Shown here: piece after piece, positions 43,726 through 54,158 of the stretch
Numbering within the stretch: position 1 is the first letter of the stretch
How the letters are laid out: each line of letters begins with the position of its first letter
The notes under the pieces: generated by a model
The model's database searches: none
Told to the model about the DNA's origin: nothing
What the model saw: the letters and a program-made list of their open reading frames with translations, nothing else
Made by a program: the position numbers and the translations under genes
NCBI RefSeq assembly: GCF_039831995.1
Contig: NZ_JBDOIO010000004.1
Coordinates: 620,001-684,000 of the forward strand
Direction of reading: 5' to 3'
Length of the DNA stretch: 64,000 bases
Origin: Paenibacillus pabuli
GTDB taxonomy: Bacteria; Bacillota; Bacilli; Paenibacillales; Paenibacillaceae

Positions 43726-44367
43726 TTATGAATCGTGGCTGGACGCGAGTGGGCTGAGCATATCCCGGAATGATGGGAATAGAGGTACAGCCCAGCCTTC
43801 AAGCTGTTCGCGACTAGGCAATTCATCATGCACCAGCAGCTCATGATCGAACCATACGACAGCATAATCATGGTCACCATCGGGTTTGCGAATGTCCCAG
43901 CATACCGGTCCGGCGTCATCTTCGTATGTAGCGAGTGGAATGTACCCTTCGGCGATTAGTGGTTTCCAGGCTACCCATAAATCCTGTAAGCGACGTAATG
44001 GACGATCGGAGGGTAAATCCGGCAGACCTATGACAAAATCATCGAAACGCAGATAGACATTCATGACATATCTTGTGCTCAGATATGCACGATATAGCGG
44101 CGGGACGGGAACGGGCAATCCACAGGACTGTTCCAGCTCACGAATCTCATCCTCCGTCACCGTGGAAGCCAGCATTCTCCAGCGAACCCAGCCTTCGTCA
44201 TCTACTGTACCATCCTGCATATCCATAGGCACGCCGTAATCCTCGTCCTCTGTTTTGGCTGGATGGGACATCAAGATGTCCAGGTGAGGGGAATTGAAAT
44301 AGTTATCCAAGCATTGTTCAATGAAAGCCCGATCTTGTAGCAAGATGTTTGACATATTCAAAGCCAT
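43726..44367 (-). CDS. SMI1/KNR4 (SUKH) family protein
   Basis: This 213-residue soluble protein matches the SUKH fold pattern: STVTEDEIRELEQSCGLPVPVPPLYRAYLS at the start of the domain and GYIPLA, GPVCWDI and DYAVVWFDHE later. SUKH proteins are often immunity proteins against secreted toxins, but orphan ones like this may have other roles. No toxin gene is nearby. GAAAGGCAG precedes the ATG on the minus strand. Confidence 0.8.
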   Translation of the reverse strand: MALNMSNILLQDRAFIEQCLDNYFNSPHLDILMSHPAKTEDEDYGVPMDMQDGTVDDEGWVRWRMLASTVTEDEIRELEQSCGLPVPVPPLYRAYLSTRYVMNVYLRFDDFVIGLPDLPSDRPLRRLQDLWVAWKPLIAEGYIPLATYEDDAGPVCWDIRKPDGDHDYAVVWFDHELLVHDELPSREQLEGWAVPLFPSFRDMLSPLASSHDS

Positions 44368-44417
44368 TCACTGCCTTTCTTCCGGGATGGATCTATATGA
44401 TTGGAATGATGAAATGA

Positions 44418-45233
44418 TTAGATAATACCCAGGCGCATGCGGTAAGAAAAAAGAACTGTTCTCGATTGACCGTCAAATATCCGGGTAGCGAGCGATCTGA
44501 ATTCATCCGCAGCCGTTAATAGTTCGTTCGCTCCAAGCTTCAGCGCGGTCTGCAAGCCGCCTTGGCTGAGAGCCAGATTAACATAACGATCCGCATCAAA
44601 CGTCTCATGGTGATGGAATACGATCTCACGGACATAGCGGAACAGGCCCGATTGGCTTATCTGCTGCAGATGCCCGTCCTTGCTCCATTTATGTGCCTGA
44701 TTTTCTGGGGTTTCCAAACTGGAGGCTTGATGATCTGCTTCGTATATCAACTGTTGATAAGCCTGCTCCAGCTGCCAATCAAGGACAGGCGGCCAGTCAC
44801 AATCATAGGCGGCAAATATGCCTCCTGGTCGCAGCACACGTGCGTATTCACGCAGTGTGGACTCAGGCTCCATCCAGTGGAACGATTGGGAGCAGGTTAC
44901 AATATCCACACTGCCGTCTGGCAGCCCCAGTTCATGAGATAAGCCTGATACAAATCGCAGATGATCCGGTTTGCCCGCAGCCTCCCATTTGGCCTCCGCC
45001 ACTGCTCGCATGTCATCGCTAGGTTCTACGCCAATAATACGTTCAGCTTCATTCAGCCAGATCCATGAGGATAATCCGGTGCCGCAGCCCACATCTGCAA
45101 CCAATCTTGGTTTGGTGCCGAGATAGGTGTTCAGAATTTCCACAACTTCTGTTGGTGCAGCCGGGCGATTCTGGTCGTATAACGTACTGAAGCCTTTGAA
45201 ACGTTCCACATTGTTGCGTCTGATGTCTTGCAT
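44418..45233 (-). CDS. Class I SAM-dependent methyltransferase
   Basis: The 271-residue enzyme has the AdoMet motif VADVGCGTGLSSW, the acidic GVEPSDDM after the second strand, and GSVDIVTCSQSFHWMEPE in motif III. Such enzymes methylate small molecules; the substrate is unknown. It starts 50 bases before the SUKH gene ends upstream on the same strand, so the two may be co-transcribed. Confidence 0.85.
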   Translation of the reverse strand: MQDIRRNNVERFKGFSTLYDQNRPAAPTEVVEILNTYLGTKPRLVADVGCGTGLSSWIWLNEAERIIGVEPSDDMRAVAEAKWEAAGKPDHLRFVSGLSHELGLPDGSVDIVTCSQSFHWMEPESTLREYARVLRPGGIFAAYDCDWPPVLDWQLEQAYQQLIYEADHQASSLETPENQAHKWSKDGHLQQISQSGLFRYVREIVFHHHETFDADRYVNLALSQGGLQTALKLGANELLTAADEFRSLATRIFDGQSRTVLFSYRMRLGII

Positions 45234-45306
45234 GGATAAACCTCCTCTACAAAATGGGCGACTTGCAATGAATTGATGAATTCAAGTTCTTGGCGATTCC
45301 ATTATA

Positions 45307-46251
45307 TCATTCATTGGGCTTGAAGCCGTCAGGATTGAATTCTTGCACGTGTTTGACTGCGTTTTGATATCGGCGGAGCAGTTCATGTCTGACATGTGGA
45401 GGTTCGAGAACTGTCAGTTCAGCGCCAAATGACATCAGAAACGAATACAGCCGCTCTCCTTCATGAATTTCCATCGTCACGCGAAGCCGACCATCGGGCT
45501 GTTTGTTGATCCGGGAAGGTTCGAAGAAATCAAGCGCCCGATAAGCAATGGAACTTGAAAATAAGAGATCCAGAGATAAGGGAGCGTTCACAGACGTCTT
45601 TTCCACATCGGCTGTAGAAGAAGCTGAACCATGCTCTTGCAGCCTGGGCAGCAAACGGAGCTCGGAGATCCGTTTCATCTTAAATGTCTTTTTCTCGGTA
45701 GGATGCGGCATGCTTTCGACCTGTCCTTCGATATACCATGTACTGTTTTTAAAAATGAGTTTGACGGGTGCAATGGTCTCCACGCTTGGTTCACCGTCAG
45801 AGTCGATATAGTTAAATGTCATCCTTTGCTTGGTCAGTATCGCCTGCTTCACCAGGTTGAACATTTCTCTTTCCTGCATTGGGATATTGCCCCACGGCGA
45901 GAAATCGAATTCAATCCAGTCCAGTTTGTGATCGAACAAGGCCGTTAGCCGTTTCAGCATATGGGCACTGTTCAGGTGTGGAATGGCGCTGATACTGTAC
46001 AGGCCAAGCAAAATTTCGTTCTGATCTTCTTCAGACAGCAGGGACTTGTCCATGACATAGTTGTCCATCAGATGGATGCCACCGTGCTTGCCCGTGGTCG
46101 TGTAGACGGGAATTCCCGCTGCGCTCAGTCGGTCAATGTCACGGTAGACCGTGCGTACCGAGATTTCAAACAAGCGGGCGAGTTCAGGCGCGGTGGTTTT
46201 CTTCTTTTCGAGCAACAGCAGCAGCATTCGGAATAATCGGTTATTTTCCAT
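45307..46251 (-). CDS. YafY-family HTH/WYL regulator
   Basis: The 314-residue protein has an N-terminal winged HTH (MLLLLLEKKKTTAPELARLFEISVRTVYRDIDRLSAAG split into helices ending TVYRDIDRL), a WYL-type region (FNYIDSDGEPSVETIAPVKLIFKNSTWYIEG) and a WCX end. I start it at the ATG at 46249-46251; an upstream in-frame TTG lies inside the promoter. No SD sequence precedes this ATG, and the likely TSS coincides with it, so translation may be leaderless. It is divergent from a GH1 gene that it may control. Confidence 0.85.
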   Translation of the reverse strand: MENNRLFRMLLLLLEKKKTTAPELARLFEISVRTVYRDIDRLSAAGIPVYTTTGKHGGIHLMDNYVMDKSLLSEEDQNEILLGLYSISAIPHLNSAHMLKRLTALFDHKLDWIEFDFSPWGNIPMQEREMFNLVKQAILTKQRMTFNYIDSDGEPSVETIAPVKLIFKNSTWYIEGQVESMPHPTEKKTFKMKRISELRLLPRLQEHGSASSTADVEKTSVNAPLSLDLLFSSSIAYRALDFFEPSRINKQPDGRLRVTMEIHEGERLYSFLMSFGAELTVLEPPHVRHELLRRYQNAVKHVQEFNPDGFKPNE

Positions 46252-46257
46252 GCCATG

Positions 46258-46266
46258 ATTATACCA
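46258..46266 (-). promoter_or_regulatory. Extended -10 promoter, predicted leaderless mRNA
   Basis: On the minus strand TGGTATAAT is a perfect extended -10 (TGnTATAAT). The last base of the -10 is 7 bases before the A of the ATG, so the transcript would start at or near the first codon. No good -35 is present. Confidence 0.5.
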
Positions 46267-46275
46267 TGACAATAG

Positions 46276-47775
<1,500 letters not shown>

Positions 47776-47800
47776 TTGAATGCTGTAAACAGAGATATTG

Positions 47801-47844
47801 TACCCGCTTGTTCCCTCTGAGGGAATAGGCGGGTATTTGCTTTT
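47801..47844 (+). terminator. Terminator after the GH1 gene
   Basis: TACCCGC pairs with GCGGGTA and inner TTCCC with GGGAA, followed by ATTTGCTTTT. The T run is interrupted, so efficiency is uncertain. Confidence 0.6.
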
Positions 47845-47873
47845 GAATAAAATGTTGAATTTTTTACATACTT
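47844..47873 (+). promoter_or_regulatory. Sigma-G (forespore) promoter of the germinant-receptor operon
   Basis: TGAATA (47844-47849), a 17-base spacer and CATACTTA match the sigma-G pattern TGMATA-N16-18-CATAMTA almost completely. ger operons are sigma-G controlled in Bacillus, so the match fits the genes that follow. Confidence 0.65.
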
Positions 47874-47964
47874 AACTCAAGTGACTGAACAAAAGTGCAG
47901 GTAAACGCTAGACGTGATTCTTTTTGCAGATTCATATGATTCGTTCAGAAAAGGGGAGAGCTCT

Positions 47965-49107
47965 GTGAACACTTCCGGGAATCGCTACAGCATGTCACCC
48001 ATCCATCTGTATTTTGTGCTCTATGTGAGTTTGGTTGGCGTGGGGTTGATGAATTTTCAATATAAAATGCTGCGCGGCGCCGAGAAAGATGGCTGGATCA
48101 GCATTTTGGCCGCGGCTGTCCTGATCTCCATCATCCTTAAAATGATGTTTGTGCTGCTATCTCGCCAATCCCCCGGTCAATCCTCACTAGTTCATATCAA
48201 TCAGCGGTATTGGGGGCGAATTGCGGGTTCAGTCCTGAATTGGATCTTTATTTTATATTTTCTGCTGGGTGCTTTTGTGGCATATCGCTCCTATATTCAT
48301 ATCATCCAGCTGTGGATTCTTCCAACGCAAAATAACGGGCTGCTGGGCATCGTGGTCCTGCTGCTTGTCTATTACTGTGTCTCTGGCGGAATTCAGTCGG
48401 TCACCGGAATGTGCCTCTGGGGCACCCTCTTCATCCTTGTGTTTGTCTTCCCCCAGACATTCTTGGTCACTTCCTATCTTCATCCACGAAATCTTCTTCC
48501 CGTGTTGGATCATAATGTCACATCCCTGTGGTTGTCCACGCGGGATATGCTTCATGAATTTATCGGCTGTGGCACTCTGCTGGTCGTTTATCCGTACATC
48601 AAGACGCCAGGGCGCTCGCTCAAATGGGCTTATCTTGCCTTGGCTACTGCAACTATCGTGTATCTGGTTTTCTTTATTTATTCCTTTATGTACTTCAATC
48701 ATGGACAGATGAAGGAACATTTGTGGCCAACCCTGAGCCTCATCAGCATTATTGAGATGCCTTTGATCCAGCGGATGGAGTATCTGGTGTTATCTTTTTG
48801 GCTGCTAAAAGTTCTGTCCATTATCACATTAGGCCTTTGGGCAGCATGTCATTGTTTGAAACTGGAAAGATCGATCAAACCCAGTCTTGGACTGAAACTC
48901 GCTATCGTTCTTTTTGCTGTACTGTTGTTCGTTGTTAAAGACACCGTGGATATTGATATGGTTACCGAGCTATACACCAGAACGGGCGAAATATTGATTC
49001 TGTTATATGTCCCGCTTCTATTTATCATCTCCCTGGTCCGCAAGAATATGGGCGATTCTGCCGGACCTCAGGATACGTCGGACCAGGCCAAAGGAGAAGA
49101 GACATGA
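47965..49107 (+). CDS. Spore germination protein, GerAB/GerB family
   Basis: This integral membrane subunit of a germinant receptor has about ten helices over 380 residues and resembles amino-acid permeases (GerAB/ArcD/ProY). GerB subunits bind the germinant. I chose the GTG at 47965, which has AAGGGGAGAG ahead, rather than an ATG 17 codons earlier. The stop overlaps the next gene's start as ATGA. Gene order here is B-A-C, not the usual A-B-C. Confidence 0.9.
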   Translation: MNTSGNRYSMSPIHLYFVLYVSLVGVGLMNFQYKMLRGAEKDGWISILAAAVLISIILKMMFVLLSRQSPGQSSLVHINQRYWGRIAGSVLNWIFILYFLLGAFVAYRSYIHIIQLWILPTQNNGLLGIVVLLLVYYCVSGGIQSVTGMCLWGTLFILVFVFPQTFLVTSYLHPRNLLPVLDHNVTSLWLSTRDMLHEFIGCGTLLVVYPYIKTPGRSLKWAYLALATATIVYLVFFIYSFMYFNHGQMKEHLWPTLSLISIIEMPLIQRMEYLVLSFWLLKVLSIITLGLWAACHCLKLERSIKPSLGLKLAIVLFAVLLFVVKDTVDIDMVTELYTRTGEILILLYVPLLFIISLVRKNMGDSAGPQDTSDQAKGEET

Positions 49108-50603
49108 ATTCATCTGTAAATGATAACCAACATAAGTCAAATACACCTCATGACCCGCTCGATCCATGTCGTCGTTCCGATGATTTTGTAATGAGTACGA
49201 TGACCGTATCTGGACTGGCCTTTGAAGTTTGCTACTATAAAACGCTCGTGGACAACCATCTTCTCGAAGTAGCCATCCACTCCTTGCAGGAACGCGTACC
49301 TTCAAGCGAAGAAGTGAATCTGCATGATGTGCTCTCGCATATCCCCATAGAGGAAACGAAAGTTACCGATCAAGACGAGGAAATGGTCCAATCCCTTCTT
49401 CAAGGCAGCCTGCTTATCCGGCAGTGTGGTCAGATCCATGAGGTCATCCTTGTTCCCATGCCAGGCAAGGAAGGGGTGAGAAGTGATAACGACACGGAAA
49501 ATGAATTTAGTGTCATTGGACCCAAGGTTGGATTTGTCGAGGCATTGCCGGTTAACCTGCATCTGGTCCGTACACAGCTGCGGACACCCAATCTGATCAT
49601 CAAGGAAATGACACTGGGTTCCTTGTCCCAATCCCAAGTGGCCATTCTGTATATGGATGGTATTGCTCATCCCCAGAACGTCAGCCGGATGGAGGACAGA
49701 CTGAAGGGAATCGATTTTGATGCTGTCTTGGATACGTCACAGTTGGATCAACTGATCGCAGATAACTCACTTACTCCGTTCCCCTTGTTTACGACGACGG
49801 AACGAAGGGACAGAGTCATCTATGCCCTGATTACCGGGCAGGTTGCCGTCATCAGCGAAGGCTCGCCAAGTTTTATTACAGGGCCATCCACGTTATTTGA
49901 CTTTTTTGTCTCGCCGGAAGATTATTATCTGCCGTGGGCGCTCGGTTCTTTTTTTCGCCTTATTCGCATTTTCGGAGTCATTTTCTCGCTGTTCGCTTCT
50001 GCCCTCTATGTGGCATTGATGACCTTTCACTATGAAGTCATACCCAAGGAGCTGCTTGGCAAATTGATCTCGTCCAGGCAAAATGTACCATTCCCCCCTT
50101 TCGTGGAAGCCATATTCCTGGAAACGACGATTGAATTCCTGCGTGAAGCAGGAGCCAGGCTGCCTAATCGGATCGGACAGACGCTGGGTATTGTCGGCGG
50201 GATCATTCTTGGGCAGGCCGCCGTGGAGGCCGCACTTACGAGCAACGTACTGATCATCATCGTATCCTTGTCTGCGCTCGCTTCGTTTGTGACACCGATC
50301 TATAAAATGTCCAATGCCATTCGTTTTCTGCGATTTCCGATCATTATACTGGCTGCCATCTGGGGCGCATTCGGAATCGCGATCGGACTTTGCTTCCTCC
50401 TCGTCCATCTATCTCGATTAAAATCGCTGGGGTCGCCTTATATGGCGCCTTTTTATCCAATGCAGTTCAGGGATCTGAAAGACAGCCTGATTCGTGCTTC
50501 CTATGAGCAGACGGACAAGAGGCCCAGCTATTTAAGGCCGCTCTCCTTCATCCGTTACAAGCCAGGCAGGATTCATCAAACGAATCAACTGGATGAGGAG
50601 TGA
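49104..50603 (+). CDS. Spore germination protein, GerA family
   Basis: The 499-residue subunit has a soluble N-terminal half and four or five C-terminal helices, with the conserved SFFRLIRIFGVIFSLF, AIFLETTIEFLREAGARLPNRIG and QTLGIVGGIILGQAAVEA-type segments. GerA subunits form the oligomeric channel of the inner-spore-membrane receptor. It overlaps both neighbours (ATGA with the B gene; the C gene starts 5 bases after its stop), so the three are one transcript. Confidence 0.93.
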   Translation: MNSSVNDNQHKSNTPHDPLDPCRRSDDFVMSTMTVSGLAFEVCYYKTLVDNHLLEVAIHSLQERVPSSEEVNLHDVLSHIPIEETKVTDQDEEMVQSLLQGSLLIRQCGQIHEVILVPMPGKEGVRSDNDTENEFSVIGPKVGFVEALPVNLHLVRTQLRTPNLIIKEMTLGSLSQSQVAILYMDGIAHPQNVSRMEDRLKGIDFDAVLDTSQLDQLIADNSLTPFPLFTTTERRDRVIYALITGQVAVISEGSPSFITGPSTLFDFFVSPEDYYLPWALGSFFRLIRIFGVIFSLFASALYVALMTFHYEVIPKELLGKLISSRQNVPFPPFVEAIFLETTIEFLREAGARLPNRIGQTLGIVGGIILGQAAVEAALTSNVLIIIVSLSALASFVTPIYKMSNAIRFLRFPIIILAAIWGAFGIAIGLCFLLVHLSRLKSLGSPYMAPFYPMQFRDLKDSLIRASYEQTDKRPSYLRPLSFIRYKPGRIHQTNQLDEE

Positions 50604-50607
50604 GAGG

Positions 50608-51720
50608 ATGACACATCGATCCAAAGGGATACTGGCCGTAATGGCGATGCTGCTGCTCAGCTCCTGCCAGGATACGAGCATTGTGAATGAGATCAGTCTC
50701 GTGCTAACTTCCGCATACGATCTGAAAGATAATCAAATTCACAACAGTGTGCTCATCGGTGAGTACACGGAGAAGGACAAAAGTGATGTCGAACTGCTGG
50801 AGATTGATTCAAGCAACAGTTTCGATGTCATGCCAAGAATGAATATGCAGGCGAAAGAGCCTATTGAATATGGTCAATTAAGAATGATGGTTCTGGGCGA
50901 GGCATATGCGAAACACGGTGTAGACGATATTCTGCGTGTGTTAGCCCATAATACCCGAGTGTCCAGGCGTATGCAGTTTGCCGTAGCGGAAGGAAAGGCA
51001 CTGGATATCATTAAGGCATCCATTCCCGCTCATGATCCGCTGTATCTGATGAAATTAATCGAGCAAAACGGCAACTTCGCGAATCTGCCTCACTTCAGTC
51101 TGCATCAGACGTTGTTCCAATATTTCAGCAAAGGACAGGATATCTATCTCCCTCGGCTTCGTTTGAACGATCAGGATAAAATTATGCTGGATGGACTCGT
51201 GGTTTTCAAAGGGGAAAAGGCTGTACTTCAGCTGAGCGATGAAGAGGGGCTTTGTTTGAAGCTGCTTACGGAGGATGCCAAGAATGGTAAGTTTCTTGCA
51301 CAGACGGATCAGGTGGGGGAGGCAAAAAAACAAGCGGTTAATACCACAGACAATGATGCCCTAATTAAAATTTTATCTTCTTCCGTGAAGCATCAGATGG
51401 TTCCAGACACGCCAGCAGCAACTTTGGATTCGAAGATTCACATCCGTGCTTCCGTGATTAAAGCTTCGCGGAATGATTTTCTGTTATCCGGTCAGGAGAT
51501 AAAGGAACTGGAAGCAGAGATGAAAAGGCATATGGAATCTAAAATCAATCAACTGATCCGCAAGTGTCAGAGAGAAAATGTGGATCCGTTCGGGTTTGGA
51601 GAGTATGTAAGAAGTCGCACCCACCACTGGAACAATGAAACGTTCTACAAGGAATATGGCTCCATGGACATTCGGGCCCACGTGGAACTGACTCTTATTC
51701 AGGATGGCATTCAGGAATAG
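50608..51720 (+). CDS. Spore germination lipoprotein, GerC family
   Basis: The 370-residue precursor has a short signal and lipobox LLLSSC, so it is lipid-anchored on the spore inner membrane. The C-terminal part has GEYVRSRTHHWNN and related GerC-family motifs. The start at 50608 follows GGAGTGAGAGG; an earlier in-frame ATG at 50593 lies inside the A gene without an RBS. It completes the receptor operon. Confidence 0.9.
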   Translation: MTHRSKGILAVMAMLLLSSCQDTSIVNEISLVLTSAYDLKDNQIHNSVLIGEYTEKDKSDVELLEIDSSNSFDVMPRMNMQAKEPIEYGQLRMMVLGEAYAKHGVDDILRVLAHNTRVSRRMQFAVAEGKALDIIKASIPAHDPLYLMKLIEQNGNFANLPHFSLHQTLFQYFSKGQDIYLPRLRLNDQDKIMLDGLVVFKGEKAVLQLSDEEGLCLKLLTEDAKNGKFLAQTDQVGEAKKQAVNTTDNDALIKILSSSVKHQMVPDTPAATLDSKIHIRASVIKASRNDFLLSGQEIKELEAEMKRHMESKINQLIRKCQRENVDPFGFGEYVRSRTHHWNNETFYKEYGSMDIRAHVELTLIQDGIQE

Positions 51721-51729
51721 AAACAGGAA

Positions 51730-51768
51730 AACCCGCTCTAACCTCAGATCTGAAGATGGCGGGTCTTT
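51730..51768 (+). terminator. Weak terminator after the germination operon
   Basis: AACCCGC pairs with GCGGGT, with an inner TCAGATCTGA palindrome, followed by CTTTC. The T run is short. Confidence 0.5.
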
Positions 51769-51790
51769 CACATGTGCTAATCATCATGTT

Positions 51791-52459
51791 CTACGTCAGA
51801 GGTTTGGAATGAAGTAGGGACATCCGCTCCAAATAACGCTGGAAAAACCAAATGCAAATCGCCAGCCAGCTTCCGCTCAGAAAGTAGCCTCCGGCAATAT
51901 CACTGGGATAGTGTACACCCAGATAAACCCGGCTCATGCCAATGGTCAAAATAAATGCTGAACTCAAGATGATCATGATCACCCGTCCTGTCGCTGTGGG
52001 GATATGCTTCCAGATCAGAAAGGCCAGCCCGCCATATAGGCTGAATGCGGCCATCGAGTGTCCGCTCGGGAAGCTGTATCCGCTCGCTTCTATAATGCGG
52101 TGAATGGTTGGTCTCGCACGCTGAAATGCAAGTTTCAACAGGGTGTTCAGCAAGGTGGAACCAGCAATGACTGCTGCCAAAAACAGAAGTTCCCGTCGGT
52201 GTCCCAGGAAAAGATATAATACCATCATGGAGATGATCGTTATGATGATCACAGGCCATCCGCTTCCAATCCAGGTGAACACCTGCATCCACTTGGTCAC
52301 TCCGGGAGCTTCCATTCCTTGTATCCATCCAATCAGGTTATTATCAAACCGGTGGATCTGGTTGTCACTGATGGATAAGGCAATCAGTGCAAATACGGTA
52401 AGGCTCAATGCTGCAAGGAGCAGCGGGATAGAGAAGGCCTTTTTCCCTTGCTGTATCAA
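51791..52459 (-). CDS. PAP2-family phosphatase, membrane
   Basis: This 222-residue, six-helix protein has the three PAP2 motifs: KLAFQRARP, PSGH and SRVYLGVHYPSD, whose His and Arg residues form the lipid-phosphate phosphatase site. It likely removes phosphate from undecaprenyl pyrophosphate or phosphatidyl lipids. The start is the TTG at 52457-52459, 10 bases after GGAGG; an ATG between them is out of frame. Confidence 0.9.
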   Translation of the reverse strand: MIQQGKKAFSIPLLLAALSLTVFALIALSISDNQIHRFDNNLIGWIQGMEAPGVTKWMQVFTWIGSGWPVIIITIISMMVLYLFLGHRRELLFLAAVIAGSTLLNTLLKLAFQRARPTIHRIIEASGYSFPSGHSMAAFSLYGGLAFLIWKHIPTATGRVIMIILSSAFILTIGMSRVYLGVHYPSDIAGGYFLSGSWLAICIWFFQRYLERMSLLHSKPLT

Positions 52460-52573
52460 ATGTCATGTTCCTCCAGGATGTCTGAATTTCATATGTTGGG
52501 CCGCCAGCCATACGATATTGATATTATGCTATAATCTTACATTAAATATTGCTTGAGTAAAAATAATAGCGAC

Positions 52574-53350
52574 TCAGTTCAGTTGAAGCATATATTCATA
52601 CGCGGTAACGCCGAAGACACGCTTAAAATGCCTGTTCAGATGCGTCAGATCGACGAAGCCGTATTCGGCTACCGCGGAGTAAATATCCTTATGCTTCTCG
52701 ATGGCCTGCCGGGCATGTTCAACCTTACAGTTCAGGAAAAACTGGTAGGGGGATATGCCTGCCTGTGACTTGAATTCACGGATAAACTGGAACTTGGACA
52801 TGTTGAATTCGGTACAAAGGTCGTCCAGTTTCAGCACATCATCAAACCGGCTGAACATCATTTCCTTAGCCTTGCGGACAAGCCCGTCGCGAGGTCCGGA
52901 AATGTGGCTATCGATCTCCGACTGGGACAGCAGGTGTACAAGGCTGAAGACCAGTTCACTGCATTTGGCTTCATTCTGCCCGTTCTGTACGGCATGGTTC
53001 AGCATGAGAATACTTCGTGCCAATCCGGGATCATAGACGATGGGAGTGGAGAAACGCAATTCCTTTTTCCCCAGAATGTCTTCTACCACCTCCGGCTTCA
53101 GATACAACATGACGTAGTCGATTCCGGCCTTGTCGTAAGAACTGCCATCATGGGACTGCTCCCGATTAAACAGCATGACCCCGTTCTGGTGGGAAGCCTG
53201 ATAATGACCATCCAGATGATACTGCTGGATACCGCGCAGCGTCACGCCAACCGCATATTCCTCATGACAGTGCTTCTTATACGTAAAATCCGTAAAACTG
53301 GCTGAAAGGGCCAGAACATCGGACGATTTCTTATAATTAAACAGCTCCAC
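52574..53350 (-). CDS. AraC-family transcriptional regulator
   Basis: The protein has an N-terminal cupin-type sensor (HCHEEYAVGVTLRG, HxxxxxxxG metal-like pattern) and a C-terminal double HTH (LDDLCTEFNMSKFQFIREFKSQAGISPYQF, split here, then YGFVDLTHLNRHFKRVFG). I prefer the GTG at 53348-53350, which lies 10 bases after GGAGG; a GTG nine bases earlier touches that site. It lies 18 bases after the LysE-type gene and is probably co-transcribed with it, likely controlling it. Confidence 0.85.
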   Translation of the reverse strand: MELFNYKKSSDVLALSASFTDFTYKKHCHEEYAVGVTLRGIQQYHLDGHYQASHQNGVMLFNREQSHDGSSYDKAGIDYVMLYLKPEVVEDILGKKELRFSTPIVYDPGLARSILMLNHAVQNGQNEAKCSELVFSLVHLLSQSEIDSHISGPRDGLVRKAKEMMFSRFDDVLKLDDLCTEFNMSKFQFIREFKSQAGISPYQFFLNCKVEHARQAIEKHKDIYSAVAEYGFVDLTHLNRHFKRVFGVTAYEYMLQLN

Positions 53351-53368
53351 TCCTTGCACCCCTCCAAT

Positions 53369-53950
53369 CTAGATGAGTCCCGATACCATAATGGCTGAGT
53401 ATACCAAAAAGAGAGCCATCACGATACTAAAAGCTTTTTGATGATCATGCAAAAACTTCCTGAACACAGAGCCGAAAACAACCCAGCTCGTAAAGGCCAA
53501 AAATCCAATCAAAGTAATGAGAAAGACGAATAGCACCGTGGACAGCGAGGAATCGTAATAAGGCAGTACATAGCTGGGGATGACGGTGAACGTGAACAGA
53601 ATCACTTTCGGATTCACAAACTGCATGATTAAACCGCTCACAAATCCGGTCGCTTGCTTCGGTGCCTCCGCGGAAGATCCCATCTTGTAGATCTGATAGG
53701 CGAGGTACAGCATATACAGGCTGCCAACAATCTGCATCACATGCAGAAGACTGGGCAAGATGCCGGCCAGAAGATGATTGAGGAAAGCGGATGCGGCAAG
53801 CAGCATACCAAATGCCATGGTGGCTCCCCACACATAATGCATGGTTTTGCGTGCACCCGCGTGCTGGACGGAAGATAAAATGACAATATTGCTGGGTCCT
53901 GGTGTAAAGGTAACCACAATGCAATAAATCAAAAAAGATGTAAGGTTCAT
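53369..53950 (-). CDS. LysE-family amino-acid exporter
   Basis: The 193-residue protein has about six helices and the N-terminal FTPGPSNIVILSSV signature of LysE/RhtB transporters, which export amino acids or related small molecules. The ATG at 53948-53950 follows GGGGGAGG; an earlier in-frame ATG has no RBS and would add a hydrophilic tail. An AraC regulator gene follows on the same strand. Confidence 0.88.
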   Translation of the reverse strand: MNLTSFLIYCIVVTFTPGPSNIVILSSVQHAGARKTMHYVWGATMAFGMLLAASAFLNHLLAGILPSLLHVMQIVGSLYMLYLAYQIYKMGSSAEAPKQATGFVSGLIMQFVNPKVILFTFTVIPSYVLPYYDSSLSTVLFVFLITLIGFLAFTSWVVFGSVFRKFLHDHQKAFSIVMALFLVYSAIMVSGLI

Positions 53951-54158
53951 AGTTTCATAGTGCCTCCCCCTGGTTGTGGTTTCATGATCATACTGCGGGG
54001 ATGGTTGAACCGATAGTACATTATTGCAGCAGCACAACCTGAGATCGAAAGTATGAAGATAATTTGGTCGGAGAGGAAAGCGGTTTCTTTTTTGCGTATT
54101 TGCGTTTACAATTTAAGCGGAACACAAGTGGACAGACCTCAAGGATGTGAAAACGAAT

